Counted from the first letter of the stretch, positions 1 to 5,770 are shown. The stretch is DNA of 7,416 nt from Syntrophomonadaceae bacterium (GCA_007127255.1 SKZS01000178.1:1-7416); one strand, 5' to 3'. Translations and numbers: made by a program. Notes: generated by a model not told the origin, from the letters alone.

Positions 1-151
1 AAATAAATTTCTGAATCTTGCAAATATGTGCAGGAGTTTTAGTTACCGCGGCAAATATTATGATTTAAGAGAAAGCTGGCGGGCCACTAATAACATTTAA
101 ACGTCAGTAAAATCATTTAAGCACAAAGACCTGACCCTATAGCACCTTTAG
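1..151. other. Non-coding left edge, nothing identified
   Basis: No convincing gene, promoter or RNA structure was found. One plus-strand frame is open from base 2 to a TAA at 98-100 and could be the tail of an upstream gene, but an open stretch of about 33 codons is expected by chance. No good -35/-10 pair for the downstream SRPBCC gene is visible here. The motif GACCTGACCCTAT at 129-141 resembles, from memory only, sequence seen near REP-associated transposons. Confidence 0.4.
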
Positions 152-184
152 AGACCGGCTTCTCTTATGCCGGTCTTTATTTTT
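152..184 (+). terminator. Rho-independent terminator ahead of the SRPBCC gene
   Basis: AGACCGGC (152-159) pairs perfectly with GCCGGTCT (169-176), an 8 bp GC-rich stem with a 9 nt loop, followed by the T-rich tail TTATTTTT. It lies only 37 nt before the ATG at 222. It either ends an upstream transcript from beyond the window or is a leader attenuator for the SRPBCC gene. No promoter is visible between it and the ATG. Confidence 0.85.
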
Positions 185-206
185 GCGGTGACCATGTGCT
201 TGGAGG

Positions 207-216
207 AAGGAGGTGA
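207..216 (+). promoter_or_regulatory. Very strong ribosome binding site
   Basis: AAGGAGGTGA is a 10-base perfect complement to the anti-Shine-Dalgarno end of 16S rRNA, 5 nt before the ATG at 222. It fixes the start of the SRPBCC gene and predicts high translation. Confidence 0.92.
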
Positions 217-221
217 AATAG

Positions 222-653
222 ATGAATAAAGTATCAAAATCAGTTAGCATTAATGCACCGGTAGAAAAGGTCTTTGCTTACATGGAAGACCCCGCGCATT
301 TACCCGATATCTGGCCCAGCATACAGGAAATAAGTAATATAAAAGAAGAAGCTGACGGCAAGAAGACTTATGATTGGGTTTACAAGATGGGCGGAATGAA
401 GTTTAATGGGAAAAGTGAAACTGTTGAATTTATCCCCAACAAAAGAATTGTGGTTAATAACCCCAAAGGAATTAAGAGCAAATTTACCTGGGATTACGAA
501 CAGGAAGGCAGCGGAACCAGGTTAAACTTTCAAGCAGAATATGTTATCCCGGTACCTCTGCTGGGCAAACTGGCCGAGTCGGCTGTAACAAAACAAGGTG
601 ACAGTGAAGCAGATGACTTGCTGGCAAACTTGAAAGCGAAAATGGAAGCCTAA
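222..653 (+). CDS. SRPBCC/START-superfamily small protein (polyketide-cyclase-like)
   Basis: A 143-residue soluble protein with no signal peptide or membrane segment. The opening, MNKVSKSVSINAPVEKVFAYMEDP, reads as the standard start of SRPBCC (Bet v1/START-like) proteins: a first beta strand, the 'I.AP.EKVF.Y..D' helix entry, then 'LP.IWPSI..I'. Long beta-strand segments (residues 48-110) and an amphipathic C-terminal helix (about 112-142) follow. The length suits the single-domain Polyketide_cyc2-type family. Members form a hydrophobic cavity that binds a lipid-like or aromatic ligand; the ligand cannot be read from sequence, so no reaction is assigned. It is a single-gene unit between terminators at 152-184 and 743-780. 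The start is fixed by the AAGGAGGTGA ribosome binding site. Confidence 0.88.
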   Translation: MNKVSKSVSINAPVEKVFAYMEDPAHLPDIWPSIQEISNIKEEADGKKTYDWVYKMGGMKFNGKSETVEFIPNKRIVVNNPKGIKSKFTWDYEQEGSGTRLNFQAEYVIPVPLLGKLAESAVTKQGDSEADDLLANLKAKMEA

Positions 654-667
654 GGTGGAAGCCTAAG
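643..667 (+). repeat. 13-bp tandem duplication across the stop codon
   Basis: TGGAAGCCTAAG occurs at 643-654 and again at 656-667, a period of 13. The first copy encodes the last residues and the TAA stop (651-653) of the SRPBCC gene; the second lies just downstream. It looks like a recent slippage or tandem duplication that did not alter the protein. Confidence 0.8.
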
Positions 668-742
668 AAAGTCCGGGCAGAGTTTGCGATGGTCAATAAC
701 CACGAGCAAGTTTTTAAAGGCGACAGTCAAAAGCCTTTCTTA

Positions 743-780
743 AACGCTTACCAGTATGTACTGGCAGGCGTTCTTTTTTT
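743..780 (+). terminator. Rho-independent terminator of the SRPBCC gene
   Basis: AACGC (743-747) pairs with GCGTT (768-772) and CCAGTA (751-756) pairs with TACTGG (759-764), with a symmetric 3x3 internal loop and a 2 nt loop. A C and seven T residues (774-780) follow. A smaller hairpin, AAAGGC/GCCTTT (716-721 with 733-738), lies just upstream. The T-tract suits the plus strand only. No comparable terminator for the minus-strand gene ending at 906 was found. Confidence 0.88.
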
Positions 781-905
781 ACACTTATACCAGCTCCATT
801 ATTTATCTGCCGGGCAATTATGTTATGCTTCAACGAGGCATTTATGACGTGCTTAGAAGAAATATAAACTCTGGTAGATACCTTGTTATCTATCACAATT
901 ACTAT

Positions 906-3269
906 TTAGAGTTCATTTTCTTTCAAAAAAGCAACAAACTCTTCAGCCAGGTCGGGGTCGAACTGTTTGCCTGAACATCTTTTTATCTCTGCAATAATCT
1001 CTTCATAGGAACTTTTCTTTTTGTAGGGGCGACCTCTGGTCATAACATCGTAGCTGTCGATAAGATTCAGGATCCTGGCCAGGTAGGGTATGCTTTCGCC
1101 TTTGAGACCCTGAGGATAGCCCTTGCCGTCCCATCTTTCATGGTGTGTAAGGATTTCTTCGGCAATATAAGCAAATTCTTCTGTTGTTCGGGTAATACGA
1201 TAACCTATTTCCGGATGCTTCTTAATCTTTTCACATTCTTCATCAGTATAGTCAGTTTTCTTCATAAGGATGTGACCATCTATGCTAATCTTTCCAATAT
1301 CGTGAAGCATAACAAGGGTATCGAGTCTCGATAACTCAGAAGGTAACAAGCTGAGTTTTTTTCCAAACTTCTTGCCAATGAAGCTCATCCGGTCGATGTG
1401 TTCTTTAGTTTCAAAACTCTTCTCCGCTAGGGTTTGTAGAAGGGTTTTCATGATCATGCTTTTGCTGATTTTGCTTTCATTTAATTTATGACTATACATC
1501 ATATCTTCTGCTTCCTGAATTGCTTTAACAATATCCTCACCTGGTAATTTTGACGAAACCCCGCAAGAAATTGAAAGTGGGATATTATTTAATAAAGTTT
1601 CACCACAGTGCTTAATCAGCCTGTTACATAACTCCCAACTCTTGGCTTTTTCAGTTTCCTTTAAAATTATAATAAATTCGTCGCCGCCCCACCTGAAAAA
1701 TAAGTCGGTCGCCTTAAATGTCTTCCTTAGCAATTCTGCATATTTCTTAAGCAGCTCATCTCCGGCTTTATGACCGTAGATATCGTTAATCAGTTTTAAA
1801 CCGTTAACATCGGTCATGATTACACTGACAACGGGTGTATCCTTTAACTCATCTTTGCACTTTTCAAAGTAGTGGCGGTTGTAGAGTTTTGTTAGGCTGT
1901 CGTGGTAACCGATATACCGAATCTTTTCCTCTGCCTTTTTGCGTTCTGTGATGTCGCGAGAGGATCCATAAATACCTTGAAACTCTCCACTGGAATCTCT
2001 CATGGCCTTTATCAGATGTTCCACCCAAACCGTACCGCCATTCTTATGATAATATTCAGCCTCAAGTACTATTTCACGATCTGGGTCATGCCTGCTATCT
2101 TTTTCTTTGGCGAGCTCTTCTTGAATCGTTTGAAATACTGCGGTCAAAGATTCCGGGGTCATTGTTTGATCAATCGTTTGCTGCATCCGTTCTTCCGGAG
2201 TAAAACCAAAAAAGTTGTAAACAGAAGGGCTGACGTAAGTTAGTTTCATTTCCGAATCTCTTATCCAGACGACATCACCCATATTTTCAGCAAGAAAACG
2301 ATATTTTTTTTCATTTTCTTTTAATGCCTTCTCTGCTATTTTGCGCTCTGTAATATCCCGGTTAACAAACAATGCACCTTTAACGTGACCTTGATTATCG
2401 AAAAGGATATTGCCAATTGTTTCAACCCAGATAACGCTCCCATCCTTTTTAACCACCCTGTATTCCATATTGTCATCTTTGCCCTCTGTTATGGCATTTT
2501 GAAACCTTGAAAGAACATTAGGAAGGTCATCGCTGTGAATTACATCAAACACAGTTTGCCCCAACAGTTCCTCTTTTTCATAGCCCAGCATCTGCTTGTA
2601 TGAACCGGAGATGTAAGTGCATTTTCCTTCCATGTCGGTCATGGAAACCAGGTCGGTCATATTTTCTGTTATCGTTTTAAGTTCTTGCTCACTATTCTTT
2701 AATGCTTGTTCGGTGAGAACACGTTTCAAAGAAATGGAAGTAAAGTGAGCATATGTTTTCAATAATTCTGCCGTAAAAGGATCAGGTTCCTCTTTAAGGG
2801 CGGTAGTTGTGGCACCAATAGCCTGTCCTTCAATCGTATAGGATAGACCTAAGAAACATTTTATCTTAAATGTCTTTCCCAATATATTTGAAACTGTTTT
2901 AGAAACAGCACCGTTAGAAGTTTCATACAGGTCTGGAAAGGTTTTTACTCTTTTACCTGTCATATCTTTATACATATCGCCAGTAACTGGAATAACAACT
3001 GAGAAAATCTTCTTAAGCCCATATTTTTCAACTAAATCTAAAACAACCTGGCTTGCCTTGATTTCTTTTATTTTAAATACGTTGCTATCCTTACCATATT
3101 CACTGTATACGACAGCTATGGGATCCAATAACTGTTCTAGCTGGTCATTTATAGATTTAATCAGCTGATCATAGTCATTAATTTCACTCTGCTCAAGCAT
3201 GAAGGTGTTTAAACTGAGCAATGCAGAATTAAGATCTTTTGCATATTTTGACATGTCTGCTTTATTCAT
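906..3269 (-). CDS. GAF-PAS-PAS-GGDEF-HD-GYP c-di-GMP signalling protein
   Basis: A 787-residue cytoplasmic protein with no membrane segment. Domains in order: a GAF-like sensor (about 15-185), PAS (about 195-308, ending in the PAC motif NRDITERK), PAS (about 321-443, ending SSRDITERK), GGDEF (about 452-597) and HD-GYP (about 605-785). The GGDEF active site is intact (RWGGDEF, 526-532), so diguanylate cyclase activity (2 GTP to c-di-GMP) is expected. The allosteric I-site, normally RxxD, reads KATD (519-522). HD-GYP residues are also present: H624, HD 656-657, H685, HH 709-710, GYP 717-719 and D738, which predicts c-di-GMP hydrolysis. ATG at 3269 is chosen because AAGGA lies 5 nt before it. 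An ATG at 3431 in the same frame lies inside the terminator, has no ribosome binding site and would add 54 non-domain residues. Expression is probably controlled by the upstream c-di-GMP-I riboswitch. Which activity dominates cannot be told from sequence. Confidence 0.95.
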   Translation of the reverse strand: MNKADMSKYAKDLNSALLSLNTFMLEQSEINDYDQLIKSINDQLEQLLDPIAVVYSEYGKDSNVFKIKEIKASQVVLDLVEKYGLKKIFSVVIPVTGDMYKDMTGKRVKTFPDLYETSNGAVSKTVSNILGKTFKIKCFLGLSYTIEGQAIGATTTALKEEPDPFTAELLKTYAHFTSISLKRVLTEQALKNSEQELKTITENMTDLVSMTDMEGKCTYISGSYKQMLGYEKEELLGQTVFDVIHSDDLPNVLSRFQNAITEGKDDNMEYRVVKKDGSVIWVETIGNILFDNQGHVKGALFVNRDITERKIAEKALKENEKKYRFLAENMGDVVWIRDSEMKLTYVSPSVYNFFGFTPEERMQQTIDQTMTPESLTAVFQTIQEELAKEKDSRHDPDREIVLEAEYYHKNGGTVWVEHLIKAMRDSSGEFQGIYGSSRDITERKKAEEKIRYIGYHDSLTKLYNRHYFEKCKDELKDTPVVSVIMTDVNGLKLINDIYGHKAGDELLKKYAELLRKTFKATDLFFRWGGDEFIIILKETEKAKSWELCNRLIKHCGETLLNNIPLSISCGVSSKLPGEDIVKAIQEAEDMMYSHKLNESKISKSMIMKTLLQTLAEKSFETKEHIDRMSFIGKKFGKKLSLLPSELSRLDTLVMLHDIGKISIDGHILMKKTDYTDEECEKIKKHPEIGYRITRTTEEFAYIAEEILTHHERWDGKGYPQGLKGESIPYLARILNLIDSYDVMTRGRPYKKKSSYEEIIAEIKRCSGKQFDPDLAEEFVAFLKENEL

Positions 3270-3274
3270 AATTG

Positions 3275-3279
3275 TCCTT
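3275..3279 (-). promoter_or_regulatory. Ribosome binding site deciding the start of the GGDEF/HD-GYP gene
   Basis: On the minus strand AAGGA is followed by the 5 nt CAATT and then ATG at 3269-3267. No comparable site precedes the farther upstream ATG at 3431, so translation should begin at 3269. Confidence 0.8.
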
Positions 3280-3300
3280 GTCAGGCAACCTTTCTTAATC

Positions 3301-3331
3301 CCGAGCAATGAACCAGGAATAAAGTGCTCGG
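3301..3331 (-). other. Hairpin in the mRNA leader
   Basis: CCGAGCA (3301-3307) is complementary to TGCTCGG (3325-3331): 7 bp with a 17 nt loop. It lies in the leader of about 160 nt between the riboswitch terminator and the ribosome binding site. No U-tract follows on the minus strand, so it is not a terminator. A role in mRNA stability or translation is possible but unproven. Confidence 0.4.
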
Positions 3332-3429
3332 TATTTATTTGTAATGTAAATAAGCAGACTGGTTGGTCTAGCGGGCGCATTAAGCACCCTGATGAAGGTC
3401 TAAGAAGTTGTATAGTTTGCCTATGTATC

Positions 3430-3458
3430 AAAAAACCCCACCAGAAATCAGGTGAGGT
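3430..3458 (-). terminator. Riboswitch-linked intrinsic terminator
   Basis: On the minus strand CCTCACC (3457-3451) pairs with GGTGGGG (3442-3436), including one G-U pair, with an extra A-U pair possible at the base. The loop is 8 nt and six U residues follow (3435-3430). It sits between the c-di-GMP-I aptamer and the gene, the usual place for an expression platform acting by transcription termination. Confidence 0.87.
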
Positions 3459-3476
3459 AATTTAGAGTGATTACCC
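3455..3476 (-). promoter_or_regulatory. Predicted antiterminator hairpin
   Basis: On the minus strand GGTAAT (3475-3470) pairs with ATTACC (3461-3456), extendable by one G-U pair to 3476/3455, around an 8 nt loop. Its 3' arm uses the first three bases (CCU) of the terminator's 5' arm, so both hairpins cannot form fully together. Folding was judged by eye. How ligand binding shifts the balance is not evident, because the P1 strand (3483-3478) does not itself overlap this hairpin. Confidence 0.55.
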
Positions 3477-3477
3477 G

Positions 3478-3566
3478 AACTGACAGCTGGCTAGCTTCTA
3501 CGCTTTAATATTCGAAGCCCCTGTAGCTTTGCGTCACCACCTTACGGTGGCTTTGCCTTTTCAGTT
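3478..3566 (-). promoter_or_regulatory. Cyclic di-GMP-I (GEMM-I) riboswitch aptamer
   Basis: The minus-strand RNA carries the class I landmarks in order. P1 is AACUGA (3566-3561) with UCAGUU (3483-3478). Next is the GGCAAA segment (3557-3552). P2 is CCACC/GGUGG closed by a GUAA (GNRA) tetraloop (3550-3537). The invariant GACGCAAAGC follows (3535-3526). P3 has an outer stem GCUA/UAGC (3527-3524 with 3493-3490) and an inner stem GCUUC/GAAGC (3518-3514 with 3498-3494), separated by the one-sided bulge typical of the tetraloop receptor arm. By hand alignment to the Vibrio Vc2 aptamer, the base equivalent to G20 (3557) is G; an A there would suggest the cGAMP-preferring variant. The aptamer starts about 14 nt after the -10 box of its promoter and precedes a terminator and a c-di-GMP enzyme gene. 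Confidence 0.94.
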
Positions 3567-3580
3567 TATTTTATTACTTA

Positions 3581-3610
3581 ATTATAAGGCTAAATAGTTT
3601 ATTCAGTCAA
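3581..3610 (-). promoter_or_regulatory. Sigma-A promoter of the riboswitch/GGDEF-HD-GYP unit
   Basis: On the minus strand: -35 TTGACT (3610-3605, five of six consensus bases), an 18 nt spacer and -10 TATAAT (3586-3581, perfect). Transcription should start near 3575, just before P1 of the riboswitch. Confidence 0.85.
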
Positions 3611-3649
3611 GTATAATACTATATAAAATTATCAAAAATTAGATAAATT

Positions 3650-3796
3650 TTACTCTACGTCAGCTCCCGGCAATAGAGCATCGACCATATTAATGGCAGT
3701 GCTTAAATACACCAAAAGTATTTTTCGCGCACTTTCAACCTCTAAGCAAGATAAACCCGCACCTCTTATAATTCCGGCCTTACTTTTAATTATCAC
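3650..3796 (-). other. 48-codon open frame, possible gene remnant
   Basis: A minus-strand frame from GTG (3796) to TAA (3650) encodes a plausible-looking peptide beginning VIIKSKAGII and ending in LLPGADVE. The frame stays open without a start back to a TGA just upstream. There is no ribosome binding site and I do not recognise a family. The GTG overlaps the TGA that ends the neighbouring truncated duplicate. The broken context suggests a remnant of a larger gene rather than a working one; chance is not excluded. Confidence 0.25.
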
Positions 3797-3939
3797 AACC
3801 AGAGAAGTTTTTTTAATTTCTCTTCATAATTGGGCCTGGCTTCATCTTCCCATATATGACCGGATAGCTCTTCACCATCAAACCAGAGATATAAATCGAT
3901 CAGGGTTATCGTGGATAATGATCCGCGGACCCGCTTCAT
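3793..3939 (-). pseudogene. Truncated C-terminal copy of the 170-residue nuclease-like gene
   Basis: The minus strand encodes the last 38 or so residues of the protein made from 5764-5252, including LIDLYLWFDGEELSGHIWED, then a variant tail and an in-frame TGA at 3793. Homology stops abruptly at 3908. The ATG at 3939 that keeps the frame open supplies 11 unrelated residues and has no ribosome binding site. The catalytic-looking N-terminal part (D32, E46, K48 in the intact gene) is absent, so this is a non-functional fragment left by duplication or recombination. Confidence 0.82.
3803..3908. repeat. Direct repeat, copy A
   Basis: It matches 5262-5367 in the same orientation over 106 bp with 7 mismatches by hand count. 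Six of these lie in the first 19 bp; the remaining 87 bp (3822-3908) differ at one position only, 3836. The offset is a constant 1459 bp. Confidence 0.95.
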
Positions 3940-4079
3940 GTTCCGGTATTACAACACTGTCGTGGAAGGATTCTTAGAAAATGCTGTTCAGGAAAATACT
4001 TAAAAATAACTAACAACGTGCAACACACAAAGGCAACACAAGGGCAACAAAAAAGAGTTGGTGTAACCTTTAAAATGGC
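3909..4079. other. Intergenic remnant with short CAACA repeats
   Basis: No gene is supported. Next to the repeat edge a minus-strand frame reads VVIPEHEAGPRIIIHDNPD, gene-like but bounded by stops within about 31 codons. GCAACA recurs at 4020, 4033 and 4044 in related units (roughly GCAACACAAAG), a short imperfect tandem array. Its function is unknown. Confidence 0.4.
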
Positions 4080-4108
4080 TTGTTCTTTTGTAAAAATACT
4101 GCTATAAT
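4080..4108 (+). promoter_or_regulatory. Probable promoter of the InlB-repeat protein gene
   Basis: -35 TTGTTC (4080-4085), a 17 nt spacer and -10 TATAAT (4103-4108). The -10 is perfect and the -35 partial. It leaves a leader of about 155 nt before the ATG at 4270. That leader includes a hairpin of ACATAAA (4126-4132) with TTTATGT (4143-4149). No known riboswitch class was recognised in it. Confidence 0.6.
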
Positions 4109-4269
4109 TCAGAATATAATTGGATACATAAAACTGTGATTATTTATGTCCTATAACCACTGCAAGTGTATACATGCCTTTGTATAGAGCACATATAGAT
4201 GATTAACATAATATCAACACACGGCTTAACAGAACCTTGTTTTTATAAAAAAGCGAGGAGAGATTCTAA

Positions 4270-5202
4270 ATGGCAGAAGACCAAGAGAGCAAAAAAAATA
4301 AACGGTTAGTTATCGCATTGGTGATTATAGCAGGGCTATTCGTACTCACATTGATATTTTTCCTTACTCCCTTACAAACGCTTTTTTTCCCTCCCCAAAG
4401 TGCCCCCACTATAACCTTGGAAATTTCTGAAGGGCCCGAGATGGATGAAAATACCGATCTTTACCGGATTATAGTAGAAGCTATTGTTTTAGGAAACCCC
4501 GATCCGGAAGTAACATTTAATCGCAATGATGGGATCGGAGAAATGGAAAAAAACCACTCGCTAATCCTGCTGGAGGCAGGAGATAGTTTCCTTATTAAGG
4601 CTATTGCCTCGAATTCCCTGGGCAGCGCGGAAGCCTCTTTAGAGCTTTCCACCGAAGATGTTGAAGAAGACGATGCGGAGATAGTTGAACCTGACCCTGT
4701 AGATGAGATAGAAACTTATATAGTCACAAGTGAGCCTCATCCAGATGTAGGCGGAGTGATAGATGTTAGCGAGGAAAATCCTATTGAAACTGGCACCCAG
4801 GTAACACTTACAGCAACAGCCAACCAGGGTTTTGAATTTATTAGCTGGAAGGATGCCGACCTGGATTGGTTTGATGATATTTCTACTAATGCCGAATATA
4901 CTTTTACTGTTACATCTGATAGAAATTTAATTGCATACTTTGAACCTTCCGTGCCTATCGGTGATCCTCCAATATTTACCATTAATATCTGGTCTCCTAA
5001 TGATAATGCTACATTAACAGGTGGAGGGGATTATGAGGGAGGAGAGTATGCTACAGTAACCGCTGTTTCTGATATTCCGTCAGTCAATTTTGTTCATTGG
5101 GCTGAAGGCCCGGGCACTATGGGGCCTGTAGTATCTCTGGACTCAAGCTTTACCTTCGAGGTCACAGAAGACAGGAATTTAGTAGCAATTTTTACTGAGT
5201 AA
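4270..5202 (+). CDS. Membrane-anchored extracytoplasmic protein with two InlB-type bacterial repeats
   Basis: A 310-residue protein. A short charged N-terminus (KKNKR, 8-12) precedes one hydrophobic segment (about 13-35), so it should be anchored with the bulk outside. Next come an Ig-like beta-rich region (about 46-127), an acidic linker (about 129-148, rich in E and D) and two homologous repeats (about 149-224 and 235-309). Each repeat has the 'G..V.LTA....F.F..W' core and ends in the 'Y/F-TF-V-T-DRNL-A-F' signature of divergent InlB B-repeat/bacterial-repeat domains. No LPXTG sorting motif, lipobox or enzyme motif is seen. The likely role is a surface adhesion, scaffold or wall-binding part; the partner is unknown. 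AGGAG (4256-4260) lies 9 nt before ATG. The gene stands alone between the two copies of a 106-bp direct repeat and is convergent with the gene at 5252-5764. Confidence 0.85.
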   Translation: MAEDQESKKNKRLVIALVIIAGLFVLTLIFFLTPLQTLFFPPQSAPTITLEISEGPEMDENTDLYRIIVEAIVLGNPDPEVTFNRNDGIGEMEKNHSLILLEAGDSFLIKAIASNSLGSAEASLELSTEDVEEDDAEIVEPDPVDEIETYIVTSEPHPDVGGVIDVSEENPIETGTQVTLTATANQGFEFISWKDADLDWFDDISTNAEYTFTVTSDRNLIAYFEPSVPIGDPPIFTINIWSPNDNATLTGGGDYEGGEYATVTAVSDIPSVNFVHWAEGPGTMGPVVSLDSSFTFEVTEDRNLVAIFTE

Positions 5203-5251
5203 TTAATCAACTGATTTTCTTTATTTATTAAACAGGTGAAATTACTATAGA

Positions 5252-5764
5252 TTACAACTGAAGCAGCTTTTTTAGTACCGCTTCATAATTGGGCTTGGCT
5301 TCATCTTCCCATATATGACCGGATAGCTCTTCACCATCAAACCAGAGATATAAATCGATCAGGGTTAGATCCTCTGCTTCCCCGCCAAACTTTTCCAGCT
5401 TAACAATTTTGCCGCTGCGGGTGATGGCCTGTCCTGTCAAGGCGGTAAATAGATCATTAACATCCCGTGCCGGATCGAGGTTGGTCAGGGATAAGACATT
5501 GGGAACCCTTCTGGCGGGATTTACGCTCTTGAACTGCTTAACAGCTTCGTATACATGCCTGGCAATAGTATTATAGATCGGGTCTATCCGTTTCCATTCC
5601 AGGGAGCCGGGCTCAAGTGTCTTTTCTTCCAGGTAAAAAGCCAGGCCGGTCTTTGAATGCACGGCAAAATCAACCGTTTTAATTTCCCGTTCCGGTATTT
5701 TTTCTACCTTCAAGCCCTTGCTTTCCAGGTACTTTTTAACTGCATTTTCACCTAATTTAGCCAA
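5252..5764 (-). CDS. Putative PD-(D/E)XK-fold protein of unknown function
   Basis: A 170-residue soluble protein. The N-terminus (LGENAVKKYLESKGLKV) has the 'GE..V..yL...G..V' helix common at the start of restriction-endonuclease-like folds. D32 (TVDFAV) and E46-x-K48 (YLEEKTLE) follow in the right order and spacing for a PD-(D/E)XK site. The remaining segment (about 55-170) is mixed alpha/beta, with LIDLYLWFDGEEL near the end. I do not recognise a named family, so nuclease activity is inference. The start is TTG, with GGGAG 6 nt before it; no ATG fits upstream in frame. It is divergent from the ATPase gene at 5997. Its last 106 bp or so of coding sequence are duplicated at 3803-3908. No strong terminator was seen in the 49 bp to the convergent gene. 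Confidence 0.75.
   Translation of the reverse strand: MAKLGENAVKKYLESKGLKVEKIPEREIKTVDFAVHSKTGLAFYLEEKTLEPGSLEWKRIDPIYNTIARHVYEAVKQFKSVNPARRVPNVLSLTNLDPARDVNDLFTALTGQAITRSGKIVKLEKFGGEAEDLTLIDLYLWFDGEELSGHIWEDEAKPNYEAVLKKLLQL
5262..5367. repeat. Direct repeat, copy B (inside the intact gene)
   Basis: This is the 3' coding part of the 5252-5764 gene and the partner of 3803-3908. The 87 bp block 5281-5367 differs from copy A at one base (T at 5295, C at 3836). The segment 5262-5280 is much more divergent. Confidence 0.95.
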
Positions 5765-5770
5765 GATAAT

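Noticed and set aside
2..100. C-terminal end of an upstream plus-strand gene
   Set aside because: About 33 open codons is within chance expectation and no motif is recognisable; it cannot be supported without the sequence to the left.
714..896. Minus-strand open frame of 60 codons after the GGDEF/HD-GYP gene
   Set aside because: It reads antisense through the terminator at 743-780, starts with GTG without a ribosome binding site, and has no recognisable domain.
1902..2243. Plus-strand open frame of 113 codons inside the large minus-strand gene
   Set aside because: Antisense shadow of the PAS/GGDEF coding region, with no start signals.
3270..3431. N-terminal extension of the GGDEF/HD-GYP protein to an ATG at 3431
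   Set aside because: That ATG lies inside the terminator hairpin region, has no ribosome binding site, and the extra 54 residues match no domain; ATG 3269 has AAGGA at good spacing.
3478..3566. cGAMP-preferring (GEMM-Ib) variant riboswitch
   Set aside because: The base that aligns by hand with Vc2 G20 is G, as in c-di-GMP binders; the variant usually has A.
3693..3977. Plus-strand open frame of 94 codons
   Set aside because: It runs antisense through the duplicated gene fragment, has no ribosome binding site, and its frame equals the antisense of the intact gene's coding sequence.
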